This document shows, piece after piece, positions 1 to 5,948 of a stretch of 9,311 nucleotides of DNA. How positions within the stretch are numbered: the stretch's first letter is position 1; the number at the start of each line of letters is the position of its first letter. This DNA is from Clostridiales bacterium UBA7011 (GTDB taxonomy: Bacteria; Bacillota; Clostridia; Oscillospirales; Butyricicoccaceae): NCBI GenBank assembly GCA_002449635.1, contig DJXF01000115.1:1-9311 (forward strand). The letters run 5' to 3'. The notes under the pieces are model-generated. The model did not search any database and was not told where the DNA came from. It saw only the letters and a program-made list of their open reading frames with translations. Both the position numbers and the translations under genes were made by a program.

Positions 1-30
1 GACCGCCGGCCGAAAGGCCGGCGGTCTTTT
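1..30 (+). terminator. Rho-independent terminator of an upstream gene
   Basis: An 11-bp perfect stem (1-11 with 16-26) is closed by a GAAA tetraloop (12-15) and followed by TTTT at 27-30. The gene it ends lies left of the window. The stem begins at base 1, so it may be longer than visible. It insulates the azlC promoter from upstream transcription. Confidence 0.9.
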
Positions 31-198
31 CGTGCCCGTTTGGAATGTACAGCCTGCGGCCGGACCACACGGGACCGTGCGGCGCAGATGAAAGGCACGC
101 TGTGCGGAACAGCGAGGACGGACGGGCAAAATCTGCTGCACAGCAGGCAATTTTTGGCGAAAAGGGAGATTTCCAGCAGTAATCCGGCGGGAAATGGT

Positions 199-227
199 TT
201 GACGGACGGGTCTGTTCACGCTACAAT
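199..227 (+). promoter_or_regulatory. Sigma-A-type promoter of azlCD
   Basis: TTGACG at 199-204 (5/6 to the -35 consensus) and TACAAT at 222-227 (5/6 to the -10 consensus) are separated by the ideal 17 bp. Transcription would start near 234, giving a leader of about 30 nt before azlC. I see no operator or riboswitch between it and the gene. The 31-198 stretch upstream holds no gene that I can support. Confidence 0.8.
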
Positions 228-263
228 AGACGGGAAGATGAAAAAACAAAGGAGTCTGTTTGC

Positions 264-983
264 ATGAACAACGAAAATGCCGCATGGTTTCGCCGCGGTA
301 TGAAAAACGGCGTGCCGATTGCATTGGGCTATTTTGCGGTAGCTTTCACACTGGGCATTGCGGCGAAAAACGCGGGCATGACCGCCGTACAGGGTGCGGC
401 GGCAAGCGCGACAACCGTCGCCAGCGCGGGAGAATTTGCCGGCTTTCATGTGATCGCCGCGGGCGCATCGTATGTGGAAATGGCGATTATGATGCTGGTC
501 ATCAATGCGCGTTATCTGCTGATGTCGTGTTCTCTCAGCCAGAAGCTCGCGCCGGATCTTCCGGTATGGCACCGTCTGCTTGTCGGCTGGGGTGTGACGG
601 ATGAAATATTCGGCGTAGCAAGCTGCGTGCCCGACCGCCTGAATCCGTGCTATTGCTATGGCATGATGGCAGTTTCCATCCCCGGATGGACAATCGGTAC
701 ATTTTTGGGCATTGCAGTCGGCAATATTCTGCCGCCGAATATCGTCAGTGCGCTCGGCGTCGGCCTGTACGGCATGTTTTTGGCGATTATTATTCCGCCC
801 GCACGGCGCGACCGCGTCATTGCCGGGCTGGTAACCGTTTCCATGGCGGCAAGTCTGGCGATGGCAAAGCTGCCGCTGCTCTCACAAATTTCCTCCGGCA
901 TGCGCACCATTATTCTGACCGTCCTCATTGCGGGCGGCGCAGCCGTGTTGTTTCCGATCAAGGAGGACGCTCATGACGCATAA
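264..983 (+). CDS. azlC: AzlC family branched-chain amino acid exporter, large subunit
   Basis: This is a 239-residue polytopic membrane protein of the AzlC family, the large subunit of a two-component exporter of branched-chain amino acids that gives azaleucine resistance when overexpressed in Bacillus subtilis. The hallmarks are an N-terminal stretch (G15 to G38) with a GYFAVAFTLG-like core, the NARYLLMS segment after the second hydrophobic region, and VTDEIFG near residue 110. Several hydrophobic helices follow up to the C-terminus. The length is usual for the family. The start is fixed by AAAGGAG at 248-254, nine bases before ATG. The gene overlaps azlD by 11 bases, so the two are probably translationally coupled. 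No azlB-like (Lrp-type) regulator gene is visible beside it. The family call is firm; the exact substrate is inferred from the family. Confidence 0.93.
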   Translation: MNNENAAWFRRGMKNGVPIALGYFAVAFTLGIAAKNAGMTAVQGAAASATTVASAGEFAGFHVIAAGASYVEMAIMMLVINARYLLMSCSLSQKLAPDLPVWHRLLVGWGVTDEIFGVASCVPDRLNPCYCYGMMAVSIPGWTIGTFLGIAVGNILPPNIVSALGVGLYGMFLAIIIPPARRDRVIAGLVTVSMAASLAMAKLPLLSQISSGMRTIILTVLIAGGAAVLFPIKEDAHDA

Positions 984-1281
984 TATCTGGCTGTATATCG
1001 CCGTAATGGCGGGCGTGACCTATCTCATCCGCGTGCTCCCGCTGACGTTAATCCGCCGGGAAATCAAAAACCGGACCATCCGTTCCTTTTTGTTTTACGT
1101 GCCGTATGTCACGCTTGCCGTCATGACCTTTCCTGCGATGGTAGAGGCGACCGGAAGCATCTGGTCGGGAATCGCGGCGCTGCTCGTGGGCGCTGTGCTG
1201 GCGTGGTGCGGGGGCAGCCTGTTCCAGGTGGCCGTAGCTGCGTGCGCAGTGGTTTTTGTGCTCGAGCTGTTTCTGTGCTGA
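973..1281 (+). CDS. azlD: AzlD family branched-chain amino acid exporter, small subunit
   Basis: This 102-residue hydrophobic protein is the small partner of AzlC. It starts at the ATG at 973 inside the last codons of azlC, with AAGGAGG at 960-966 six bases upstream. An upstream in-frame ATG at 928 exists, but it lies deep within azlC and lacks a comparable ribosome binding site. The sequence shows the AzlD pattern: a first helix with TYLIRVLPL, a basic loop (RREIKNRTI), a second helix with FLFYVPYVTLAVMTFP, and two further helices near the C-terminus. Length and gene order match azlCD pairs elsewhere. AzlC and AzlD are expected to act together in the cytoplasmic membrane. No clear terminator follows the stop codon. 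Confidence 0.93.
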   Translation: MTHNIWLYIAVMAGVTYLIRVLPLTLIRREIKNRTIRSFLFYVPYVTLAVMTFPAMVEATGSIWSGIAALLVGAVLAWCGGSLFQVAVAACAVVFVLELFLC

Positions 1282-1523
1282 CAGAATAATTACAATTTGG
1301 ATAAATTAAAATAGATATTACAATTTGAAATTGCGATTGCATGCAAAATTACCTGCGGACGGAATGGGTCCCTGCGCTGTTCGGCGGCATGTGCCGGCAG
1401 GTTTTCCACATCAGGGATGCAGACGCGGTCGGGCTGAGCGGGGTGCGGTCCGGACGTCCGGTACAGGACTGGAAAAATGGCGGCAGGTTTCTGCGCAAAA
1501 GACAATAAAATTGGGGATATCAC
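1282..1523. other. Gene-free spacer between azlD and the pta promoter
   Basis: I see no convincing gene here. The left part (1282-1350) is AT-rich and carries an 11-base direct repeat plus the 10-base palindrome TTGCATGCAA at 1337-1346. The right part (1351-1500) is GC-rich and holds the perfect 12-base palindrome CCGGACGTCCGG at 1450-1461. Short open frames on both strands lack ribosome binding sites and recognisable protein sequence. No strong terminator for azlD was found. Confidence 0.6.
1289..1327. repeat. Direct repeat ATTACAATTTG, two copies
   Basis: ATTACAATTTG occurs at 1289-1299 and again at 1317-1327, a 28-base period, just after the azlD stop codon. The spacing is close to three helical turns (about 31 bp) but not exact. 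It could be a regulator binding site for something nearby or chance in AT-rich DNA. No function is assigned. Confidence 0.5.
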
Positions 1524-1553
1524 TTGAACATTTTTGTTAAATGGTTGTATAAT
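1524..1553 (+). promoter_or_regulatory. Promoter of pta
   Basis: A perfect -10 TATAAT lies at 1548-1553 with TTGAAC at 1524-1529 as the -35 (4/6) and an 18-bp spacer. The expected start near 1560 gives a leader of about 65 nt before pta. The leader shows no strong hairpin. Confidence 0.75.
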
Positions 1554-1624
1554 AAAAGTACCAACTGCCATTTGTGCAGAACAGGTGCCAGAAACTTGTC
1601 AATAATTGTTTGGAGGGAATACCA

Positions 1625-2599
1625 ATGTTTGAGAATCTGATTTCCGTATTGAAGGCAGATCGCAGAACGATTGTTTTCACCGAGGGCGCAGATCCGCGCA
1701 TTCAGGAAGCAACCGCGCGCCTGCTCAAGGAAGGTCTGATGGATGTCATCCTGATCGGCTCTGAGGACGAGGTTCAGGGTGCAGCTGCAGTCGGCGGCTT
1801 CAATATTGAAGGCGCGGAGATCATCGACCCGGCAACCTATGCTGAGATGGACGCAATGGTTGAGAAGATGGTTGAGCTGCGCAAGGGCAAGATGGATGCG
1901 GACGCATGCCGTGCTGCTCTGGCAAAGGGCAACTACTTCGGCACAATGCTCGTCAAGATGGGCAAGGCTGACGCACTTCTGGGCGGCGCTACATATTCCA
2001 CCGCAGATACCGTTCGTCCGGCACTTCAGCTGATTAAGACCAAGCCGGGCAACAAGATCGTATCCTCCTGCTTCATTCTGTGCCGTCCGGCAAAGGATGG
2101 CGGCGACGAGCTGTACGCAATGGGCGACTGTGCCATCAACATCAACCCGGGCGAGGACGACCTCGTTGAAATCGCGGTTGAGACCGCACGCACGGCCAAG
2201 GCATTCGGCATTGACCCGAAGGTTGCGATGCTGTCCTACTCCACCATGGGCTCCGGCAAGGGCGACACCGTTACCATGATGCGCAATGCGACCGAGAAGG
2301 TCAAGGCAACCAATCCGGACTTTGACGTCGACGGCGAGCTGCAGTTTGACGCTGCGTTCTCTCCGGTCGTTGCAAAGACCAAGGCGAAGGATTCTCCGGT
2401 AGCCGGTCAGGCAAATACCTTTATCTTCCCGGACATCAATGCCGGAAACATCGGCTATAAGATCGCACAGCGTCTGGGCGGCTTCGAGGCATTCGGCCCG
2501 ATTCTGCAGGGCCTGAACGCGCCGATCAACGATCTTTCCCGCGGCTGCAATGCGGAGGAAGTTTACAAGATGGCAATCATCACCGCAGGTCTGAAGTAA
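1625..2599 (+). CDS. pta: Phosphate acetyltransferase
   Basis: The 324-residue enzyme interconverts acetyl-CoA plus phosphate with acetyl phosphate plus CoA. With acetate kinase it forms the acetate/ATP pathway in the cytoplasm. It is the short, single-domain Pta type. The IVFTEGADPRIQEA start, SYSTMGSGKG (204-213), DGELQFDAAF (236-245), PDINAGNIGYK (269-279) and INDLSRGC (301-308) are Pta signatures. The Ser-Arg of DLSRG (S305, R306) corresponds to the active-site pair known from the Methanosarcina enzyme. Phosphate butyryltransferase is less likely because of the NDLSRG ending. GGAGGG at 1612-1617, seven bases before the ATG at 1625, fixes this start over the longer frame from 1574. All 13 proline codons I read are CCG, typical of a well-expressed native gene here. 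ackA, often the next gene, is absent from the window. Confidence 0.96.
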   Translation: MFENLISVLKADRRTIVFTEGADPRIQEATARLLKEGLMDVILIGSEDEVQGAAAVGGFNIEGAEIIDPATYAEMDAMVEKMVELRKGKMDADACRAALAKGNYFGTMLVKMGKADALLGGATYSTADTVRPALQLIKTKPGNKIVSSCFILCRPAKDGGDELYAMGDCAININPGEDDLVEIAVETARTAKAFGIDPKVAMLSYSTMGSGKGDTVTMMRNATEKVKATNPDFDVDGELQFDAAFSPVVAKTKAKDSPVAGQANTFIFPDINAGNIGYKIAQRLGGFEAFGPILQGLNAPINDLSRGCNAEEVYKMAIITAGLK

Positions 2600-2623
2600 T
2601 CGTATCTGATTGTATTTACACCG

Positions 2624-2653
2624 GCCGCTGCCCGTTTGGGCAGCGGCTTCTGC
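2624..2653 (+). terminator. Hairpin after pta, probable terminator with a weak U-tract
   Basis: A perfect 10-bp GC-rich stem (2624-2633 with 2638-2647) has a GTTT loop. The following bases are TTCTGC rather than a run of T, so termination is probably incomplete. It sits only 29 bases before the start of the channel gene, for which no separate promoter is evident, so read-through may supply that gene. Confidence 0.65.
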
Positions 2654-2676
2654 GTACACGAATGGGGACAGGGCAA

Positions 2677-3720
2677 ATGGAGAAAACCCGAAAAAAGAGC
2701 TGGCGGGAACGTCTGTATGAAATTATAGCCAAAGACCGTGGACAGGATCGGCTGAGCAGGCTGTATGACTGGTATATTCTCATTCTGGTTTTTCTGAGCG
2801 GTGTTCCGCTTGTCGTAAAAATCTGGACGCGCGAAATTGTGACACTCGACCGCATTGTCACCAGTCTGTTTATCGTCGACTATCTGCTGCGCTGGATTAC
2901 AGCGGATTTCGAGCCGCGCCTGCGCGGGAGATCATTTGCTCAGGCGATGATGTGCTACCCGGTGACACCGCTGGCGATTGTCGACCTGTTGTCCATTTTA
3001 CCGGTTCTCACAACCTTTTCGCTCGTGCAAAATCTGGACATTTCCCTGACCAACTTCCTGCAGGTGATGCGCATTATGCGCGTGTTCCGCTGCGTGCGTT
3101 TTCTCAAAACCATGCGGTATTCCAAGAGCTGTGTCTATCTGTACCGCGCAATGACACGCGAGCGGAAGCTGCTCGGCATGGTGCTGATGGTGGCGGCAAT
3201 GTATATTTTTGTCTCCGCGGCGGTGATGTTTTCGGTCGAGCCCGATACGTTTGGATCGTTTTTCGATGCGGTATATTGGGCGGCTGCCACGCTCACGACG
3301 GTGGGCTATGGCGATATTCATCCGATGACGACAATCGGGCGGGGGGTCAGTATGCTGTCTGCCCTGTTCGGCATTGCGGTCGTGGCTATGCCTGCCGGTA
3401 TCATTACGGCGAGCTTTATGGAAGAAGTCAACCGCGTGCGTTACCGCGATGAGCGAAAGCTCGAAGAGGAAGTTGCCATGCTCCTCGATGAAATACGCGA
3501 GCTGCGCCGGGAGCAGCGGGACCGGGGTCTTGAGGAAAAAATAGAACGGATCGCTGACGAGGTGCGCCGCGTGCACGAGAATCGGGAAAATGATACGGTT
3601 TTGCTGCAGGATATTTCCGAGGATTTGAAAAATAGCCTCGCGCGTGGTACAATAGCGGGGAAGAAATCGCAACATCAGAAACCGGAGGAACAAAAGAATG
3701 GCAGTTCACAGCTCAGTTAA
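2677..3720 (+). CDS. Voltage-gated-type potassium channel (six-helix ion transport protein)
   Basis: This 347-residue membrane protein has the layout of a tetrameric voltage-gated K+ channel. S1 is near 30-48, S2 near 57-75, S3 near 96-112 and S4 near 129-149, with positive charges every third residue (R132, R135, R138, R141, K144, R147). S5 is near 165-187, the pore loop contains the selectivity filter TVGYGD (208-213), and S6 is near 222-247. Residues 255-300 are a charged Glu/Arg-rich stretch, probably a coiled coil that could help tetramerise the channel. There is no RCK or cyclic-nucleotide domain. The start at 2677 is preferred because GGGGA (2664-2668) lies upstream; an in-frame ATG at 2662 would add five residues and has the terminator hairpin just before it. 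The last residues overlap the yjbQ start by 23 bases. K+ selectivity is inferred from the filter; gating behaviour is unknown. Confidence 0.92.
   Translation: MEKTRKKSWRERLYEIIAKDRGQDRLSRLYDWYILILVFLSGVPLVVKIWTREIVTLDRIVTSLFIVDYLLRWITADFEPRLRGRSFAQAMMCYPVTPLAIVDLLSILPVLTTFSLVQNLDISLTNFLQVMRIMRVFRCVRFLKTMRYSKSCVYLYRAMTRERKLLGMVLMVAAMYIFVSAAVMFSVEPDTFGSFFDAVYWAAATLTTVGYGDIHPMTTIGRGVSMLSALFGIAVVAMPAGIITASFMEEVNRVRYRDERKLEEEVAMLLDEIRELRREQRDRGLEEKIERIADEVRRVHENRENDTVLLQDISEDLKNSLARGTIAGKKSQHQKPEEQKNGSSQLS
3625..3653 (+). promoter_or_regulatory. Internal promoter for yjbQ inside the channel gene
   Basis: TTGAAA at 3625-3630 (5/6) and TACAAT at 3648-3653 (5/6) are spaced by exactly 17 bp. They lie within the codons for the C-terminal tail of the channel. 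Transcription would start near 3660, about 38 bases before the yjbQ start, so yjbQ can be expressed independently of the channel. Confidence 0.75.
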
Positions 3721-4150
3721 GGAATATCACACCCGTGCCCATATGGGCATGATAGATGTCACCGGAGATTTTCAGCAGGCGGTCACGGATGCATGCCGGG
3801 AATGCGGCATCAAAAGCGGCATTGTCACCGGTTTTACCACCGGCGGCGTGGCGGCACTGACGACGCTGGAATTTGAACCGGGCATGGTCAACCACGACCT
3901 CAAGGCGGCACTGGACGTTTTTTCGCCCTATGTGGATGAACGCGGCCGCGTCATTCCATATGAGCATCACAATACATGGCACGATGACAACGGCTCGAGC
4001 CACATCAAATCCGCACTGCTCAGCCCGTTTATCACCGTTCCGTTTATCGACGGACGCATTACGGTCGGCCCGTGGCAGAATCTGACACTGGTCGAGTGTG
4101 ACACACGCGACCGCCACCGCGAAATTGTCTTTCAGGTCATGGGCGAGTAA
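3698..4150 (+). CDS. yjbQ: YjbQ family protein (UPF0047)
   Basis: This 150-residue cytoplasmic protein belongs to the YjbQ/UPF0047 family, a small beta-barrel family annotated as secondary thiamine-phosphate synthase because of weak activity; the true role is unsettled. The family core is visible: SSHIKSALLSP (100-110), TVPFIDGRITVGPWQNLTL (113-131) and a C-terminal FQVMGE. In place of the common HTT/HTS motif it has TTGGVAALTTLEFEPG (47-62) and YEHHNTWHDDNG (88-99), which resembles a branch I recall from archaea and some Clostridia. Candidate metal or phosphate ligands are H90, H91, H95 and H102. GGAGG at 3684-3688, nine bases upstream, fixes the start. It overlaps the channel gene by 23 bases in another frame and ends before a strong terminator. 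Confidence 0.9.
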   Translation: MAVHSSVKEYHTRAHMGMIDVTGDFQQAVTDACRECGIKSGIVTGFTTGGVAALTTLEFEPGMVNHDLKAALDVFSPYVDERGRVIPYEHHNTWHDDNGSSHIKSALLSPFITVPFIDGRITVGPWQNLTLVECDTRDRHREIVFQVMGE

Positions 4151-4189
4151 GCCCGGACTGTCCGGACAGACAGCAGCATAACAACACAG

Positions 4190-4233
4190 CAGCCGCAGTT
4201 GGGAGCATGGGACTCCGTTCTGCGGCTGTTTTT
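4190..4233 (+). terminator. Rho-independent terminator after yjbQ
   Basis: CAGCCGCAG (4190-4198) pairs with CTGCGGCTG (4220-4228), with an inner GGAG/CTCC stem (4202-4205 with 4213-4216), and is followed by TTTTT at 4229-4233. The T-run favours rightward transcription. The leftward DUF3006 gene ends ten bases away, so the same hairpin may also end that operon, though its T-tract on that side is poor. Confidence 0.88.
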
Positions 4234-4242
4234 GTGTGCAGT

Positions 4243-4464
4243 TTATTTGTTTTTCTGAGATCTGCCGAGCATACGGTCGAGCCGCGCCTGCATACGCGCA
4301 CGGCGGGCCTTTGTGGCGGCGCGGTCGATGGAGACGATTGCGCCGTTCTTCCATTCCACGATATCGCCATCGCGCAGCCCGTGTATGGCGGCGGCTGTGC
4401 GCATGCCGCAGGCGGTCTCGACGACGGCGATTCCGTTTTCAATGCGGTTGACAACAGCTTTCAT
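4243..4464 (-). CDS. DUF3006 domain-containing protein
   Basis: This 73-residue protein is recognisable as DUF3006 from its opening pattern MKAVVNRIENGIAVVE, the central GLRDGDIVEWKNGAIVSID turn and the basic helical tail ending in Lys/Arg. The domain is small and mostly beta with a C-terminal helix, and its function is unknown. It often lies next to, or is fused with, ComEC-like metallo-beta-lactamase proteins, as here. The start codon overlaps the stop of the hydrolase gene in an ATGA arrangement (4461-4464), and AGAGGTG (complement of 4473-4479) lies eight bases upstream. The two are thus translationally coupled. No signal peptide or membrane segment is visible, so it is expected in the cytoplasm. 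Confidence 0.85.
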   Translation of the reverse strand: MKAVVNRIENGIAVVETACGMRTAAAIHGLRDGDIVEWKNGAIVSIDRAATKARRARMQARLDRMLGRSQKNK

Positions 4465-5357
4465 TGTTTTGTCACCTCTCCGTCCGCCAGATTGAGCACA
4501 ACGGTGCCGTCTCTGGCAGTTTCATAAATGGTCGTGTGCAGCGGCGCAATGCGGTCAAAAAATTCCCGATTCGGCAGGCCGTAGGTATTGCCGGCACCAT
4601 AGGAAATCACGGCATATTTTGGTGAAACCGCCTCCAGAAAGCTGCGGCTGGAGGAGGTGCGCGAGCCGTGATGCGCCACCTTCAGAATATCACAGTCCAG
4701 CATGGCGGGGTTGCTTTTCACCATACTCTGTTCCACAGAGGCAGTGGTATCGCCCGTGAACAGTGCGCTGCATCCGCCGGCGTCCAGGCGCAGCACGAGA
4801 GACCAGGTGTTCGGATCATCGCCGTAGCGGTTTCGGCTGTGCGCGCCGGGCGCGAGTACCGTCAGCATCGCCCCTGAGCTGCCGAGCGAAATGGTATCGC
4901 CGATATCGGGAAAAACAGAGGAAATGCCCCTCGACTCGATTGTGTCCAGAAGCCGTTCGTATGAGGGCGCGGTGAATGCTTCATCGGACAGATAGACCGC
5001 AGTTACATCAAAGGTTTCGAGTACATCGATCAAACCGCCGTAGTGATCTTCATGCGGATGCGTTGCGACGACGGCGTCCAGCTTTGCAATACCGCAGTGG
5101 GACAGGTAGTCGACCACGGTATCACCCGCCGCCGTGTCTCCGCCGTCAATGAGAACGGCACTGCCGCCGCTGACAATCAGCGATGCATCGCCCTGACCGA
5201 CATCAATAAAGTGAATGGAGGCGGCATGCTGCCCGGAAGGAATGACCTGCGCAGGGTGCGGCGACGGGACTTTTGATGGGAGAAATCCTCTGCTGAATAC
5301 CGCTGCCGCGAGAAGAAATACCGCGAGAACCAGTGTCAGATTGGTTTTTTTCTTCAT
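4461..5357 (-). CDS. ComEC/Rec2-like metallo-beta-lactamase-fold hydrolase, membrane-anchored or secreted
   Basis: This 298-residue protein has an N-terminal hydrophobic segment (about 6-22) after MKKK and no lipobox cysteine, suggesting a signal anchor or signal peptide with the catalytic domain outside. The rest is a metallo-beta-lactamase fold of the ComEC C-terminal type: IHFIDVGQGDASL (48-60), the metal-binding HPHEDH (H100, H102, D104, H105), TGDTT (201-205) and KVAHHGS (226-232). All expected metal ligands appear present. In ComEC this domain is attached to a DNA uptake pore and has been proposed to be a nuclease; here the pore part is missing, so substrate and role are unknown (a nuclease or phosphodiesterase is a guess). 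AAAGGA (complement of 5368-5373), ten bases upstream, supports the start. It is the first gene of an operon with the DUF3006 gene. Confidence 0.9.
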   Translation of the reverse strand: MKKKTNLTLVLAVFLLAAAVFSRGFLPSKVPSPHPAQVIPSGQHAASIHFIDVGQGDASLIVSGGSAVLIDGGDTAAGDTVVDYLSHCGIAKLDAVVATHPHEDHYGGLIDVLETFDVTAVYLSDEAFTAPSYERLLDTIESRGISSVFPDIGDTISLGSSGAMLTVLAPGAHSRNRYGDDPNTWSLVLRLDAGGCSALFTGDTTASVEQSMVKSNPAMLDCDILKVAHHGSRTSSSRSFLEAVSPKYAVISYGAGNTYGLPNREFFDRIAPLHTTIYETARDGTVVLNLADGEVTKQ

Positions 5358-5383
5358 GGCAGCACCGTCCTTTCTCTGTATTT

Positions 5384-5412
5384 AGTATATCGAAAACCGA
5401 CAGAATATTCAA
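5384..5412 (-). promoter_or_regulatory. Promoter of the hydrolase-DUF3006 operon
   Basis: Read leftward, TTGAAT (complement of 5407-5412, 4/6) and TATACT (complement of 5384-5389, 5/6) are spaced by 17 bp. Transcription would start near 5377, about 20 bases before the hydrolase start codon, so the leader is very short. Confidence 0.7.
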
Positions 5413-5750
5413 ATGAATCAGCCGATAAAATCTCTCATTCGCGAACATTCGACGCCGGATTGTCTGCTCGGTGTATAAGAAATAAACGTAAAAAACGTAA
5501 GAGAATAATAAAGAAGCGGAGAACAACTCTAATATGGTTTCATGGTATTCTCAAACCGACAAACAACCAAAAGGGGCGCGGACTTCGGTTCAAATACTCT
5601 ATACTCTGCCCGTCCCCGGTCAAGCTGCAGCACTTCCCGGACGATCCGGAAAAGTCACATCGTTCTACAATGCTCTCAGACGCTTTTGACCGCTGTGCTG
5701 CTCTCATTTTATTCTCCTGCAGCAATACGACACTTACAGCTAACATTTTG
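5413..5750. other. Gene-free spacer between divergent transcription units
   Basis: No convincing gene is seen on either strand. Open frames here lack ribosome binding sites and resemble no protein I know. The stretch 5470-5540 is A-rich and includes the tandem AAACGTAA pair at 5484-5491 and 5493-5500. A GGTTCAAATAC string at 5587-5597 resembles a tRNA T-loop but the required stem is absent. Confidence 0.6.
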
Positions 5751-5779
5751 TTGACACACATTATGAGATATTGTATAAT
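5751..5779 (+). promoter_or_regulatory. Fully consensus promoter of the surface-protein gene
   Basis: TTGACA at 5751-5756 and TATAAT at 5774-5779 match the consensus at all 12 positions, with the ideal 17-bp spacer and AT-rich DNA just upstream of the -35. The expected start is near 5786. Such a perfect promoter implies strong basal initiation, so control may act after initiation, in the long leader, or by a repressor not visible here. Confidence 0.88.
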
Positions 5780-5785
5780 AGCTTT

Positions 5786-5948
5786 GAATTGACTGGAAGG
5801 TGTAACAGGTTCTTCTTTTCCTGCGGAGCGGCTCGGCGCTGGGTCGGCTTCAGCCGACAAAGTTGAGTCCTGCCGCACGTGTCCGGCTTTCGGCGGGAAA
5901 TTCTGCTCATGCGCAGACCGCAAAAGAACAACGAAAGGAGTTTTCGGT
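5786..5948 (+). promoter_or_regulatory. Structured 5' leader of the surface-protein gene, candidate cis-regulatory RNA
   Basis: The leader of about 160 nt folds by eye into a compact junction. A closing helix TGCGG/CCGCA (5822-5826 with 5918-5922) encloses four consecutive hairpins: 5827-5840 (4 bp), 5843-5858 (6 bp, TTCA loop), 5868-5898 (8 bp including one G-U) and 5902-5917 (5 bp). A further pairing of TTCTTTTC (5813-5820) with GAAAGGAG (5933-5940), including two G-U pairs, would cover the ribosome binding site AAAGGAG at 5934-5940. The sequence TGCGG can alternatively pair with CCGCA at 5873-5877, which would break the third hairpin. I do not recognise conserved cores of cyclic-di-GMP, SAM, cobalamin, lysine, TPP, FMN or T-box RNAs. 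Hairpins are seen in the sequence; the regulatory role is inference. Confidence 0.5.

Noticed and set aside
40..267. Rightward 75-codon frame before azlC
   Set aside because: It begins just after the terminator, spans the azlC promoter and lacks a ribosome binding site or protein-like composition.
1351..1405. Possible azlD terminator (CCTGC ... GCAGG followed by TTTT)
   Set aside because: The stem is only five pairs with a loop of about 40 bases, and it lies 70 bases past the stop codon; a competing four-pair hairpin inside is also weak.
1520..2659. Leftward open frame of 379 codons opposite pta
   Set aside because: pta is unambiguous on the other strand and the opposite frame is Cys/His/Asn-rich shadow sequence without a start signal.
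5573..5625. tRNA-like fragment or attachment site (GGTTCAAATAC with flanking GGGG and CCCC)
   Set aside because: The bases around the T-loop-like string do not form a T-stem, and there is no D-arm, anticodon arm or proper acceptor stem.
5786..5948. Known cyclic-di-GMP or T-box class for the leader
   Set aside because: The hallmark strings (the GACGCAAAGC core of cyclic-di-GMP-I, the TGGTACCGCGG-like T-box) are absent.
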